The position numbers and the translations under genes were made by a program. From Xanthobacteraceae bacterium (lineage in GTDB: Bacteria; Pseudomonadota; Alphaproteobacteria; Rhizobiales; Xanthobacteraceae), in assembly GCA_028290465.1 (NCBI GenBank), contig JAQGJU010000065.1:1-63247 (forward strand): 63,247 bases of DNA, in the 5' to 3' direction. The stretch's first letter is position 1. Each line of letters begins with the position of its first letter. The notes beneath the pieces are model-generated. The model did not search any database. It worked only from the letters and a program-made list of their open reading frames with translations, and had not been told where the DNA came from. Of the stretch, positions 26,546 to 35,632 are shown piece by piece.

Positions 26546-27838
26546 TTAAAGCTCAGCCGACAGGCTGAGATAGCCGATGGTCGCGCGCCCGCTGGCGCCG
26601 TCGAAGATTCCCAGCACGCCCTGCGGGTCGAGCTTGGTATCGACATAGCCGATCTCGGCCCCAAGCTTGATCTTCTCAAACGGCTTCCAATACAGGTTGA
26701 CGCCGGAGCGGAAGGTGCGCGCCGAAGGCTTCGCGAGCAGTAATTCGGCATCGAGCGCCAGATAGCTGGCAAAGATGCTGGATTCGAATTGCTCGTTAAA
26801 GACATGATGGAATGAGCCGACCGCGCTCCACCCCTGTGTCGGCCCGGCGGCACGCACCGTACTTTGATACATGGCCCAATCCGTCGTCGTGCCGAGATAG
26901 GACGAGGCATCGACCGCATAGGTCGCCTGGAAGGTGAAGTCATCGTCTTCGGCAATGGCTTTGAGCGGCAGCTTGAATCCCAGGCTCGCGGCCCAGCCGG
27001 TGCGCGTGGTTGCCGTATCCGGAAACAGCGGCAGCAACGGCGAGGCCGAGAAGTCGGCGCGACGCACCAGTCCCGAAACATGGACGGTCAGGTCGTCGGT
27101 CTCATACAGGCCGCGCGCCACATAGACCGGATTGGAGAAATCGACGTCGGCCAATCCGCTGGTCGCGGTCGTCGTGGTCGGCAGGTTCGACTCGATGCTG
27201 ACCGCGAGCTTCAGGTGTTCGAACAGCTCATGTTCGTACGAGATGATGTTGGCGGATCTCTTCGGCGAATTGGCGGTCGACAGAAGACTGCCATCCCAGA
27301 AGCTCATCAGCGTTCCGGTATAGCCGACCTTCAGGCCGCCCAGCCCGACGGTCCAGCCGGTCACACTGGCGGTGCCGGAGCTGGTCTCGTCGCCGGTCGC
27401 CTTGGACCACTCGGCCGACACCGACGTCGTAAAGTCGCCGAGCGGCGTTTCGCGGGTGGTCTCCAGCCCGACACTGGCTGTGACCGAGTTGGAGTCGGAA
27501 GCCCGTAACACCTGACCGCTGCGGGTGACGATGAACGGCAGTCCGGACGCGGTCTGCTTGGTCTTCTGGTAGGTGTAGGAAATGCCGCCGGTCAGCGTCG
27601 CGCAGGCGCCGGCGAGGTCGAATTTGACGCCCTTATCGTCGTCATCGTCTTCCTCGTCATCGTCGTCCTCCTTATCGGAAGACTTCTGACAGGCCGCCGG
27701 CAAATCCTTCTTGGATGAGTCCTTGGCGGACGATTCCTTGGCCGCCTGCACCGGCGCGGCCACCATTCCGATCATCGCGAGTGTCAAAAGCATCCGCCAA
27801 GGCCAGGCTGCCGCCAAGCGCGCCGTCCAACCCTGCAT
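26546..27838 (-). CDS. Porin-like outer membrane beta-barrel protein with acidic N-terminal tract
   Basis: 430 residues with a signal peptide (WRMLLTLAMIGMVAAPVQA, cleavage near QAAKE). After the signal comes a short Lys/Ser segment, CQKSSDK, a run of about 14 Asp/Glu (DKEDDDDEEDDDDDKG), and a second Cys (AGACATLTGG). The rest alternates short beta strands (SVTASVGLETTRETPLGDF, FKLPLKAIAEDDDFTFQAT, IKLGAEIGYVDTKL). This is the style of the alphaproteobacterial porin (Porin_2) family, but the typical ADLP-start and IPG-turn are replaced. It ends SLSAEL, lacking the usual terminal aromatic residue. The porin assignment is by overall pattern, not by a decisive motif. Confidence 0.68.
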   Translation of the reverse strand: MQGWTARLAAAWPWRMLLTLAMIGMVAAPVQAAKESSAKDSSKKDLPAACQKSSDKEDDDDEEDDDDDKGVKFDLAGACATLTGGISYTYQKTKQTASGLPFIVTRSGQVLRASDSNSVTASVGLETTRETPLGDFTTSVSAEWSKATGDETSSGTASVTGWTVGLGGLKVGYTGTLMSFWDGSLLSTANSPKRSANIISYEHELFEHLKLAVSIESNLPTTTTATSGLADVDFSNPVYVARGLYETDDLTVHVSGLVRRADFSASPLLPLFPDTATTRTGWAASLGFKLPLKAIAEDDDFTFQATYAVDASSYLGTTTDWAMYQSTVRAAGPTQGWSAVGSFHHVFNEQFESSIFASYLALDAELLLAKPSARTFRSGVNLYWKPFEKIKLGAEIGYVDTKLDPQGVLGIFDGASGRATIGYLSLSAEL

Positions 27839-27848
27839 TCCCCGAGCC

Positions 27849-27870
27849 CCTGAATTCGGGACTATTCAGG
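27849..27870. promoter_or_regulatory. Inverted repeat in the leader of the porin-like gene
   Basis: CCTGAAT (27849-27855) and ATTCAGG (27864-27870) form a 7-bp palindrome 10 bp upstream of the porin ATG on the minus strand. It touches the AGGGG presumed ribosome site and could be an operator or a leader hairpin. It also lies downstream of the TfoX-domain gene. Confidence 0.45.
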
Positions 27871-27888
27871 ATCAGCCGGCTTGGGCCG

Positions 27889-28320
27889 TCAAGCTGGAGC
27901 TTTCCGGGTGGATTTATTCCGCCGTGCCGGCGCTGCCTCGGCCGTGGCCTTCCGCGACCTGGATTTTAGCGACTTGGATTTTGGCGCGGCGGCGCGTTCC
28001 TTCGCGAATTTCAACGCGGTTCGCGCCCATTCCGCCAGTTCTTCGGGATCGTCATACAGCCGCTCGGGCAGCCGCCAATACGACGTGATGGTCCGCTTGC
28101 CGGTCTTGGTGTCGTAGCTGAATGGCGCGCAGCCTTCGCGTTCGAAATCCGGAATGGTGTCGGCACCGGCTTTGAGATGGATCAGCCCGCCCGCCACCAG
28201 GCTGAACATCTGGCCATCGGCATACAGTCCGGCACCGCCGAACATGCGGCGGACGGTCACCGGCCCGAAGGCGGCAAACAATTCGCGGATATATTCGGGA
28301 TCGACTCCGCCGGCAGCCAA
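27889..28320 (-). CDS. TfoX/Sxy N-terminal-domain protein
   Basis: 143 residues. The TTG at 28320 is preceded by GGAGGCCAGACT, and no ATG occurs before the domain. The family core is VDPEYIRELFAAFGPVTVRRMFGGAGLYADG, KAGADTIPDFERE and YWRLPERLYDDPEELAEWA (PF04993). The C-terminal 35 residues are basic (KSLKSRSRKATAEAAPARRNKS). The domain is named after the competence regulator TfoX/Sxy, but free-standing versions are mostly uncharacterised. The start is only 28 bp after the sufA stop, so it may be the last gene of the SUF transcript. A competence role is not supported. Confidence 0.85.
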   Translation of the reverse strand: MAAGGVDPEYIRELFAAFGPVTVRRMFGGAGLYADGQMFSLVAGGLIHLKAGADTIPDFEREGCAPFSYDTKTGKRTITSYWRLPERLYDDPEELAEWARTALKFAKERAAAPKSKSLKSRSRKATAEAAPARRNKSTRKAPA

Positions 28321-28348
28321 AGTCTGGCCTCCGAATGCCGTCGCAAGG

Positions 28349-28732
28349 TTAATGCGCTTCGGCGGCGCCCTCGCCGGCCGGCGTCAATTGCACCGACTCG
28401 CCGCAGCCGCAGGCCGAGGTCTGGTTCGGGTTGTTGAACACGAACTGCGACGATAGCTTTTCGGTGCGGAAATCCATCTCGGTGCCGAGCAGAAACATCA
28501 CCGCCTTCGGGTCGATCAGGATCTTGACGCCCTTGTCCTCGACCACTTCGTCGTGCGGATGCGCCGCCTCGGCATATTCCATGGTGTAGGCCATGCCGGC
28601 GCAGCCGCCATTTTTCACGCCGACGCGCACGCCCACGAACGGCTTATCGGCCCGCGCCATGATGTCCTGGATGCGCGCCGCGGCGGCTTCCGTCAGCCGC
28701 ATTACCTGGGGTCGGGGCCGAAGACTGGCCAT
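28349..28732 (-). CDS. sufA: Iron-sulfur cluster assembly A-type carrier
   Basis: 127 residues. The three conserved cysteines of the HesB/IscA/SufA family are in VKNGGCAGMAYTM and NQTSACGCGESVQL. It accepts a cluster from the SufBCD scaffold and hands it to apoproteins. It is the distal SUF gene (84 bp after sufT). The N-terminal MASLRPRPQVMRLTEAAAA and PKAVMFLLGTEMDF are typical. A further C-terminal tail (TPAGEGAAEAH) is an extension. Called SufA rather than IscA from context. Confidence 0.93.
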   Translation of the reverse strand: MASLRPRPQVMRLTEAAAARIQDIMARADKPFVGVRVGVKNGGCAGMAYTMEYAEAAHPHDEVVEDKGVKILIDPKAVMFLLGTEMDFRTEKLSSQFVFNNPNQTSACGCGESVQLTPAGEGAAEAH

Positions 28733-28816
28733 CGATCTATCCTTTGAGCCCGAATGGCCCGGTAGCTAGGCTTACTCAAGGTAACTTATCTGGGCATCCG
28801 AACCGTTAATCGCAAC

Positions 28817-29266
28817 TCACCACATATTCAGCACGAGTCGGGCCTCGTCGGTCATCCGGCTCGGGTCCCATGGCGGGTCCCAGACCACATCGACCTTGAC
28901 CGGTCCCACGCCTGCCACGCTCGCCACGGCATTCTCGACCATCAGCGGCAGTTCCTGCGCCGACGGGCAGTTCGGCGTGGTCAGGGTCATGTCGACCTTG
29001 ACGGCGCGGTCGTCGGCGATGTCGATCCGGTAGATCAGGCCGAGTTCATAGATGTCGGCCGGGATTTCCGGGTCATAGACGGTCTTCAGCGCGGTCACGA
29101 TCTCGTCGGTCAGGCGCGCCAATTCCTCCGCCGGCAGTGCCGAGGCGGACGTATCGGCTGCGCCGGCCTTCGTCGGCTCCGCAAAGCCGGCCGCGTTGGC
29201 GGCCTTCTCATGAGAAGCGCCGGAAACGGCGGGGGCCGGCTGGCCGGTTTTGATGTCGTCCATCAT
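28817..29266 (-). CDS. sufT: SUF system Fe-S cluster assembly protein SufT (MIP18/DUF59)
   Basis: 149 residues. The first about 45 are Ala-rich and disordered; the DUF59 domain follows: IVTALKTVYDPEIPADIYELG, LIYRIDIADDRAV, MTLTTPNCPSAQELP and VVWDPPWDPSRMTDEARLVL. SufT helps Fe-S protein maturation, notably lipoyl synthase and aconitase in Gram-positives. The start ATG overlaps the sufS stop as ATGA (29263-29266), implying coupled translation. A second in-frame ATG at 29263 is an equally possible start. Confidence 0.92.
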   Translation of the reverse strand: MMDDIKTGQPAPAVSGASHEKAANAAGFAEPTKAGAADTSASALPAEELARLTDEIVTALKTVYDPEIPADIYELGLIYRIDIADDRAVKVDMTLTTPNCPSAQELPLMVENAVASVAGVGPVKVDVVWDPPWDPSRMTDEARLVLNMW

Positions 29267-30504
29267 GCGAAGAAATCCTGCGCCTTGATCAGCGCCCGCG
29301 CAAGGATATCAACTTCCTCGCGGGTATTGTAGAGCCCGAACGACGCCCGGCAGGTGGCGGTCAGCCCGTACCGGGCGAGCAGCGGCATCACGCAATGGGT
29401 TCCGGCCCGCACCGCGACCCCGGAACGGTCGATAATGGTAGCGACGTCGTGCGGGTGCGCGCCCTCGATCTCGAACGACACGATGGCGCCCTTGTCCTTG
29501 GCGGTGCCGATGATGCGCAGCGAATTGATCTCGCGCAGCCGGTCGTGCGCATAGCTGACCAGATCGCGCTCATGGGCGCGGATGCGCTCCTTGCCGATGG
29601 AATTCACATAGTCGATGGCCGCGCCGAGCCCGATCGCCTGGACGATCGGCGGCGTGCCGGCCTCGAACCGGTGCGGCGGTTCGCCGTAGGTAACACAGTC
29701 TTCGAACACGTCGCGGATCATCTCGCCGCCGCCGTTGAACGGCGGCATCTCGGCCAGCAAGCTATGCTTGCCGTACAGCACGCCGATGCCGCTCGGGCCG
29801 TACAGCTTGTGGCCGGTAAAGGCATAAAAGTCGGCGTCGATGTCACGCACGTCGACGTCGAGATGCACGGCCGCCTGGGTACCGTCGATCAGCACCGGAA
29901 TGCCGCGCGCATGGGCGAGGCGCACCACGTCCTTGACCGGCACGATGGTGCCGAGCGCGTTCGACATCTGGGTGATCGCAACCATCTTGGTGCGCGGCCC
30001 CAGCAGCTTCTCGAACTCGTCGATCAGGAAATTGCCGTCTTCGTCGACCGGCGCCCATTTGATCACCGCGCCATGACGCTCGCGCAGAAAATGCCACGGC
30101 ACGATGTTGGAGTGGTGCTCCATGATCGAGAGCACGATTTCGTCGCCCTCGCGGATCCGCTCGCGGCCGAACGTATAGGCGACGAGGTTGATCGCCTCGG
30201 TGGCGTTGCGGGTGAAGATGATCTCTTCGGGCCGCTCGGCATTCAGAAAGGCGCGGGTCTTCTCGCGCGCGCCCTCATAGGCCTCGGTCGCCGCGTTGGC
30301 GAGATAATGCAGCCCGCGATGTACGTTGGCGTATTCCGACGTATAGGCCGTCTGAATCCGATCGAGCACCGCATTGGGCTTCTGCGCCGACGCTGCGTTA
30401 TCCAGATAGACCAGCTTCTTGCCGTAGACCTGCATGGCCAGCGCGGGAAAGTCCGCGCGGATGCGGTTCACGTCATAGCTGCCGTTGCTTACGGCGGGAT
30501 GCAT
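29263..30504 (-). CDS. sufS: Cysteine desulfurase SufS
   Basis: 413 residues from the ATG at 30504. Group II desulfurase motifs: YLDNAASAQKPNAVLDR, NVHRGLHYLANAAT, EHHSNIVPWHFL, the PLP lysine in FYAFTGHKLYGPSGIG, and the catalytic cysteine in VRAGTHCVMPLL. It supplies persulfide sulfur to the SUF scaffold. No SufE-like acceptor is visible in the operon. The ATG lies 2 bp after the sufD stop; the frame continues upstream but only as overlap with sufD. Shares the operon with a second desulfurase at 34.3-35.5 kb. Confidence 0.96.
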   Translation of the reverse strand: MHPAVSNGSYDVNRIRADFPALAMQVYGKKLVYLDNAASAQKPNAVLDRIQTAYTSEYANVHRGLHYLANAATEAYEGAREKTRAFLNAERPEEIIFTRNATEAINLVAYTFGRERIREGDEIVLSIMEHHSNIVPWHFLRERHGAVIKWAPVDEDGNFLIDEFEKLLGPRTKMVAITQMSNALGTIVPVKDVVRLAHARGIPVLIDGTQAAVHLDVDVRDIDADFYAFTGHKLYGPSGIGVLYGKHSLLAEMPPFNGGGEMIRDVFEDCVTYGEPPHRFEAGTPPIVQAIGLGAAIDYVNSIGKERIRAHERDLVSYAHDRLREINSLRIIGTAKDKGAIVSFEIEGAHPHDVATIIDRSGVAVRAGTHCVMPLLARYGLTATCRASFGLYNTREEVDILARALIKAQDFFA

Positions 30505-30506
30505 GG

Positions 30507-31838
30507 TCACCCCCGCTCTGCCAGCCAGCGCACCGCGGCTTCCATCAAGGCGTCTCGGACAATCTCGTCGGCCACGAATTCGACCGCTTCGCCGACAAAC
30601 GCCTGGATCAGCAGCGACTCGGCTTCGTGCTTCGGCACGCCGCGCGCCATCAGATAGAAGCGCAGGTCTTCGTTGAGCGCGCCCACGGTAGACCCGTGAC
30701 CGCACACCACGTCGTCGGCAAAGATTTCCAGTTCCGGCTTGCTGTCGGCCTCGGCATCGTCCGACAGCAGCAGCGCATTCGCCATCATCTTGCCGTCGGT
30801 CTTCTGCGCATGCTGGCGCACGATGATCTTGCCCTGAAACACGCCCCGGGCTTCGTCGTCGAGCACCGATTTGAATAGTTCGCGGCTTTCGCAGCCGCCC
30901 TGCGCGTGGTCGATCACCAAGGTCGTGTCGGCATGCTGCTTGCCGCGCAGCAGGCTGGCGCCGCGGATGCCGGCCTTGGTGCCGGCGCCGTCGAAGCGCA
31001 GGAACACCTGGTTGCGCACCACGGCGAGACCTGTCGTGAATGCGAAGGAATTGAAACGCACGTCGGCGCCGAGCGATGCCATCAGGGTCGAGATGTGCAG
31101 CGTCTCCGACGCGCCGGTGGTCAGCTTGATGTGCTCGACCTCGGCGCCGTCGGCGACGATGAGTTCGAGCGCGGCATTGCACTGGTGACCGACCGCGTCC
31201 GGGCCTTCATGGCTCTCGATCAGGGTCGCACGGGCGCCCTTGCCGATCACCACCAGCGAACGCGGGAAGATCGCGACCGGGGTCTCGCTCACCGTCGCGA
31301 ACACCAGATGGATCGGACGCGACATGGTCGCGCCGTCGCTGATCTCGATCAGCGCGCCATCGCCCATCAGGGCGGTGTTCAAGGCGAGCGCGGCGTCGTC
31401 GGACGGAAAGACTTGACCCAGATGCCGGGCGACCAGCGGATCGGCCGAACCGAGCGCCTGCGCCATCGAGCGGATCGACAAGCCGGGCTCAAGCCCGACG
31501 AGATCGGACAGCTCGGGCACCAAGACGCCGTCGGCGAACACGATGCGGCAGACATCGACATCCGACATGAGCTGACCGGCCTTCGCGGCCCGCGCCTTGC
31601 CGGCCTGATCCGGTGCCGGCGCCAACGGCCGCGCATCGCGCATCAGCGCGCGCAGGTCGGTGTATTTCCATTCCTCGACGCGGCGGTGCGGCAATCCCTT
31701 GGCGTCGAAGCGCGCAAACGCCGTGTCGCGCAGCGCTGCGACCGCACCCTGCCCCGGCAGCTTGGCCCTGGCGGCGGCGAACTCTTGCGCCAAGCCGGTT
31801 TCGGCCGACGTCTTGATATGGCGAATTTCGGCGTTCAT
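30507..31838 (-). CDS. sufD: Fe-S cluster assembly protein SufD
   Basis: 443 residues with a helical N-terminal domain (LPHRRVEEWKYTDLRALMRD) followed by the beta-helix core of the SufB/SufD family, ending with HGSTVGALNEDLRFYLMARG, KHEAESLLIQAFVGEAVEFV and a helical tail. Conserved HADTTLVIDHAQGGCESREL and RGVFQGKIIVRQHAQKTDG are diagnostic. SufD partners SufB and SufC in the SufBC2D scaffold. The start is 5 bp after sufC ends, so translation is probably coupled. Confidence 0.95.
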   Translation of the reverse strand: MNAEIRHIKTSAETGLAQEFAAARAKLPGQGAVAALRDTAFARFDAKGLPHRRVEEWKYTDLRALMRDARPLAPAPDQAGKARAAKAGQLMSDVDVCRIVFADGVLVPELSDLVGLEPGLSIRSMAQALGSADPLVARHLGQVFPSDDAALALNTALMGDGALIEISDGATMSRPIHLVFATVSETPVAIFPRSLVVIGKGARATLIESHEGPDAVGHQCNAALELIVADGAEVEHIKLTTGASETLHISTLMASLGADVRFNSFAFTTGLAVVRNQVFLRFDGAGTKAGIRGASLLRGKQHADTTLVIDHAQGGCESRELFKSVLDDEARGVFQGKIIVRQHAQKTDGKMMANALLLSDDAEADSKPELEIFADDVVCGHGSTVGALNEDLRFYLMARGVPKHEAESLLIQAFVGEAVEFVADEIVRDALMEAAVRWLAERG

Positions 31839-31843
31839 GGCTC

Positions 31844-32602
31844 TTACTCGGCCGCCTCGGCCTGGAACTCGGCGTAGCCGTTGGCTTCGAGCTCGTGCGC
31901 CAGTTCCTTGCCGCCGGTCTTAACGATGCGGCCTTTGGACAGCACGTGCACCACGTCCGGCACGATGTAGTCCAGCAGCCGCTGATAATGCGTAATGACA
32001 ACAAAGCCGCGATCCGGCGAACGCAGCCGGTTGACGCCGTCGGCGACGATCTTCAGCGCATCGATGTCGAGACCGGAATCGGTTTCGTCCAGCACCGCGA
32101 TGCGCGGCTCCAAGAGAGCCATCTGCAGCACTTCGTTGCGCTTCTTCTCGCCGCCCGAGAACCCGACATTGACCGCGCGCTTGAGCATGTCCGGATTGAT
32201 GTTGAGCTTGGCGGCGGTCTCGCGCACGCGCTTGAGGAATTCAGGGGTCGAAAGCTCGCCTTCGCCGCGCTTCTTGCGTTGCGAGTTGAGCGCGGTACGC
32301 AGGAAATTCATGGTGGCGACGCCGGGAATTTCCAGCGGATACTGGAACGCCAGGAACATGCCCTTGGCGGCGCGCTCGTCCGGCGCCAGATCGAGAATGC
32401 TCTCGCCGTCGAACAGGATCTCGCCCTCGGTCACCGTATAGTCCGGCTTGCCGGCCAGCACATAGGCCAGCGTCGATTTGCCCGAACCGTTCGGCCCCAT
32501 GATCGCGTGCACCTTGCCGCGCTCGATGGTCAGGTCGAGACCGTTCAGGATCTTCTTGCCGTCGATTTCGGCGTGTAGGTTTTTGATTTCAAGCAGTGCC
32601 AT
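31844..32602 (-). CDS. sufC: Fe-S cluster assembly ATPase SufC
   Basis: 252 residues, the standard SufC length. ABC ATPase motifs: Walker A GPNGSGKSTLAYVL, the Q-loop LAFQYPLEIPGV with the SufC-specific FLRTALN helix, signature FSGGEKKRNEVLQ, Walker B AVLDETDSGLDIDAL and the H-loop VITHYQRLLDYI. It is soluble, not a transporter component, and powers rearrangement of SufB and SufD during cluster assembly. It is separated from sufB by 128 bp that contain an interspersed palindromic repeat. Confidence 0.97.
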   Translation of the reverse strand: MALLEIKNLHAEIDGKKILNGLDLTIERGKVHAIMGPNGSGKSTLAYVLAGKPDYTVTEGEILFDGESILDLAPDERAAKGMFLAFQYPLEIPGVATMNFLRTALNSQRKKRGEGELSTPEFLKRVRETAAKLNINPDMLKRAVNVGFSGGEKKRNEVLQMALLEPRIAVLDETDSGLDIDALKIVADGVNRLRSPDRGFVVITHYQRLLDYIVPDVVHVLSKGRIVKTGGKELAHELEANGYAEFQAEAAE

Positions 32603-32627
32603 TTTTTCTCTTGCCCGTATTCTGATT

Positions 32628-32718
32628 CCTCATCCTGAGGCGTCTCGAAGGATGAGGCCATTCGTTCCGTTCCATTCATCCTTCGAGACGGCGGCTTCGC
32701 CGCCTCCTCAGGATGAGG
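32628..32718. repeat. Interspersed palindromic repeat between sufB and sufC
   Basis: CCTCATCCTGAGG (32628-32640) pairs perfectly with CCTCAGGATGAGG (32706-32718), and inside it TCTCGAAGGATGA pairs with TCATCCTTCGAGA. A GGCGGC/GCCGCC mini-hairpin is also present on the right side. The sequence type (CCTCATCCTGAGG) is frequent in Bradyrhizobium-like genomes. It lies inside an operon, where it could attenuate or stabilise mRNA. Confidence 0.88.
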
Positions 32719-32730
32719 CTACTGGTTGCG

Positions 32731-34218
32731 TTAGCCGACGCTGCCTTCCAGCGAGATCGCGATCAGCTTTTGCGCTTCGACCGCGAACTCCATCGGCAGT
32801 TGTTGCAGCACGTCCTTGACGAAGCCGTTGACGACCAGCGCCACGGCATCCTCGGCCGACAGGCCGCGCTGCTGGCAGTAGAACAGCGTGTCTTCGGAAA
32901 TTTTCGACGTGGTGGCTTCGTGCTCGAACATCGTGGAGGAATTCTTCGCCTCCATGTACGGCACGGTATGGGCGCCGCACTGGTCGCCGATCAGCAGCGA
33001 GTCGCAATTGGTGAAGTTGCGCGCGTTGGTCGCCTTGCGGTGCGTCGAGATCTGGCCGCGATAGGTATTCTGCGACTTGCCGGCCGCAATGCCCTTGGAG
33101 ATCACCCGGCTGGTGGTGTTCTTGCCGAGGTGGATCATCTTGGTGCCGCTGTCGACCTGCTGGCGGCCGTTCGAGATCGCGATCGAATAGAACTCGCCGC
33201 GCGAATTGTCGCCGCGCAGGATGCAGCTCGGATATTTCCAGGTGATGGCCGAACCGGTCTCGACCTGGGTCCAGGAAATCTTCGAGTTCTTGCCGCGGCA
33301 ATCGCCACGCTTGGTGACGAAGTTGAAGATGCCGCCCTTGCCCTCGGAATCGCCCGGGTACCAGTTCTGCACCGTCGAGTATTTGATCTCGGCGTCGTCC
33401 AGCGCGATCAATTCGACCACGGCGGCGTGCAATTGGTTCTCGTCGCGCATCGGCGCGGTGCAGCCTTCCAGATAGCTCACATAGGAGCCCTTGTCGGCGA
33501 TGATCAGCGTGCGCTCGAACTGCCCGGTGTTCTTCTCGTTAATGCGGAAATAGGTCGACAGCTCCATCGGGCAACGCACCCCCGGCGGCACGTAGACGAA
33601 CGAGCCATCGGAGAACACCGCCGAATTCAGCGTCGCAAAGAAATTGTCGGTCACCGGCACCACGGTGCCGAGATATTGCTTCACCAGATCCGGGTATTCG
33701 CGCAGCGCCTCGGAGATCGGCATGAAGATCACGCCGGACTTCATCAGTTCGGCTTTGAACGTCGTGGCGACCGACACCGAGTCGAACACCGCGTCGACCG
33801 CGACCCGCGACGGCACCGAGCCGTCCTCGCGCACCACGCCGGCCAGCATTTCCTGCTCGCGCAGCGGAATGCCTAGCTTGGCGTAAGTCGCCAGGATTTC
33901 CGGATCGACCTCGTCGAGCGACTTCAGTGCCGGGTTCTTCTTCGGCGCCGAATAGTAATAGAGGTCCTGATAATCGATCGCCGGATACTCGACCCGCGCC
34001 CAGGTCGGCTCGCGCATGGTCTGCCAGCGCTTAAACGCCTCGAGCCGCCACGCCAGCATCCACTCCGGCTCGCCCTTCTTGGCCGAGATGAAACGGACGG
34101 TGCTCTCGTCCAGGCCCTTCGGGGCCTTGTCGGATTCGATGACCGTTTCGAACCCATACTTATATTGATCGACGTCGATCAGGCGGACCTGTTCGACGGT
34201 CTCTTGTACGGCAGCCAT
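32731..34218 (-). CDS. sufB: Fe-S cluster assembly protein SufB
   Basis: 495 residues. Typical SufB landmarks: [79 protein letters not shown], and the C-terminal catalytic region [20 protein letters not shown] with the conserved cysteine. It is the scaffold on which the 4Fe-4S cluster is built with SufC and SufD. Start ATG at 34218; 77 bp separate it from the upstream desulfurase gene. Confidence 0.97.
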   Translation of the reverse strand: MAAVQETVEQVRLIDVDQYKYGFETVIESDKAPKGLDESTVRFISAKKGEPEWMLAWRLEAFKRWQTMREPTWARVEYPAIDYQDLYYYSAPKKNPALKSLDEVDPEILATYAKLGIPLREQEMLAGVVREDGSVPSRVAVDAVFDSVSVATTFKAELMKSGVIFMPISEALREYPDLVKQYLGTVVPVTDNFFATLNSAVFSDGSFVYVPPGVRCPMELSTYFRINEKNTGQFERTLIIADKGSYVSYLEGCTAPMRDENQLHAAVVELIALDDAEIKYSTVQNWYPGDSEGKGGIFNFVTKRGDCRGKNSKISWTQVETGSAITWKYPSCILRGDNSRGEFYSIAISNGRQQVDSGTKMIHLGKNTTSRVISKGIAAGKSQNTYRGQISTHRKATNARNFTNCDSLLIGDQCGAHTVPYMEAKNSSTMFEHEATTSKISEDTLFYCQQRGLSAEDAVALVVNGFVKDVLQQLPMEFAVEAQKLIAISLEGSVG

Positions 34219-34295
34219 TCGTCCCTCCTGCGCGGTTTCAAGGACCGCGGGTGGATTGTCGTTCTATCGTCGTCGCGTCGCGCCGAATTGCGTCA

Positions 34296-35468
34296 TCAGG
34301 CGGCAATTTCCCGAGATCTCTTAAGTAATGCGCCGGACACCGTCCGCCAAGCCGTAAGGCAGCATTCGATGTCCGCTTCGTTGGAGTCCCAACCGATGCT
34401 GACCCGGACCGCGCCTTTGGCGAGCGCCGGATCGACGCCCATCGCGGCCAGCACATGCGAGGGCTGCACCTTGCCCGACGAACAGGCCGCGCCCGACGAC
34501 AGCGCCACGCCGGCGAGGTCGAAGGCGATGATCGCGGTTTCAGCCCGCAGACCGGCCACCGTGAACAGTGAGGTGTTGGGAAGCCGTTCCGCGGCGGATC
34601 CGAAGATTACCGTCGCCGGCTCAACCTGACGAAGACCATGTTCCAGCGCGTCGCGCAAGGCCGCCATGCGGCTAGCGGTGACCACAAGGTCACGTCCGGC
34701 AGCCGCCGCGGCCGCCCCGAAGCCGGCGATGCCGGCCACGTTCTCGGTTCCGCCGCGCAGCCCGCGCTCCTGGCCGCCGCCGCGAATGAGCGGCGCAATC
34801 CGCAACGCCTCGTCGCGCTTGATCAGGGCGCCGACACCCTGTGGGCCGCCAATCTTGTGTGCAGAAAGCGTCAGAAGATCGGCTTCCAACGCATTGATAT
34901 CGATGGCAATCCGCCCGGCGCCCTGGACCGCGTCGACATGCAGCAGCGCGCCATGGCGGTGCGCCACGGCGGCGACCTCGGCCACCGGCTGGATCACGCC
35001 GGTCTCGTTATTGGCCAGCATCACCGACACCAGCGGCCGCGCGCCCTCGGCCGCCAAAGCGGCAAGGCGCGCTTCCAATGCGCCGAGATCGATGACCCCA
35101 TGGGCGTCGACCGGCAATATCTCGACCTGATCGGGCCGGAACCGGCCCCCGGCCGTGACCGACGGGTGTTCCACAGCCGATATCAGAAGCCTATCGCGCG
35201 CAGGCTGCCGGCCGATCTGGATATCCGGCGACAGCGCCACCACATTGGCTTCGGTACCGCCGGACGTGAAGGTGACATTGGCCGGCTCGCCACCGACGAG
35301 TTCCGCGACCTGCGCCCGCGCGGTTTCGACCATGGCCCGTGCCGCCCGGCCCTCGGCATGCACCGAGGACGGGTTGCCGGTCAGCTCCATCGCCACGGCA
35401 AGCGCCTCTTTGGCTTCCGGGCGCAGCGGAGCGGTCGCGTTCCAGTCCAGGTAGGTGCGCTGCGTCAT
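34296..35468 (-). CDS. Cysteine desulfurase (IscS/NifS group I), first gene of the SUF operon
   Basis: 390 residues. Motifs: YLDWNATAPLRPEAKEAL, SGGTEANVVAL, EHPSVTAGGRF, the PLP lysine in LLTLSAHKIGGPQGVG, GGGQERGLRGGTENVAG and the catalytic cysteine in SSGAACSSGKVQPSH. Group I enzymes (NifS/IscS) differ from SufS, which is encoded at the other end of the same operon, so two desulfurases are co-transcribed. This arrangement recurs in Rhizobiales. Its exact sulfur acceptor, SUF scaffold or thiolation, is unknown. The Irr-like palindrome lies about 165 bp upstream of its start. Confidence 0.94.
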   Translation of the reverse strand: MTQRTYLDWNATAPLRPEAKEALAVAMELTGNPSSVHAEGRAARAMVETARAQVAELVGGEPANVTFTSGGTEANVVALSPDIQIGRQPARDRLLISAVEHPSVTAGGRFRPDQVEILPVDAHGVIDLGALEARLAALAAEGARPLVSVMLANNETGVIQPVAEVAAVAHRHGALLHVDAVQGAGRIAIDINALEADLLTLSAHKIGGPQGVGALIKRDEALRIAPLIRGGGQERGLRGGTENVAGIAGFGAAAAAAGRDLVVTASRMAALRDALEHGLRQVEPATVIFGSAAERLPNTSLFTVAGLRAETAIIAFDLAGVALSSGAACSSGKVQPSHVLAAMGVDPALAKGAVRVSIGWDSNEADIECCLTAWRTVSGALLKRSREIAA

Positions 35469-35632
35469 CGCATTACCGTCGAAGTTCCAATTCGGTCGTT
35501 AGTCCCGTCGGCTGTAGCTCGGCTTTTTCCGTCAGGTATCCGGTAAAGCTTGCTTTTTGCCCCCGGGGTCGTGTTAGAAAGTCCCGTCGCGCCCGGCTGG
35601 CCCACCGCGTAAGCCGCGAGGCCCCTTCCTGA

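Noticed and set aside
30505-31182. Upstream extension of the sufS frame
   Set aside because: It overlaps sufD in another frame; SufS homology begins near the ATG at 30504.
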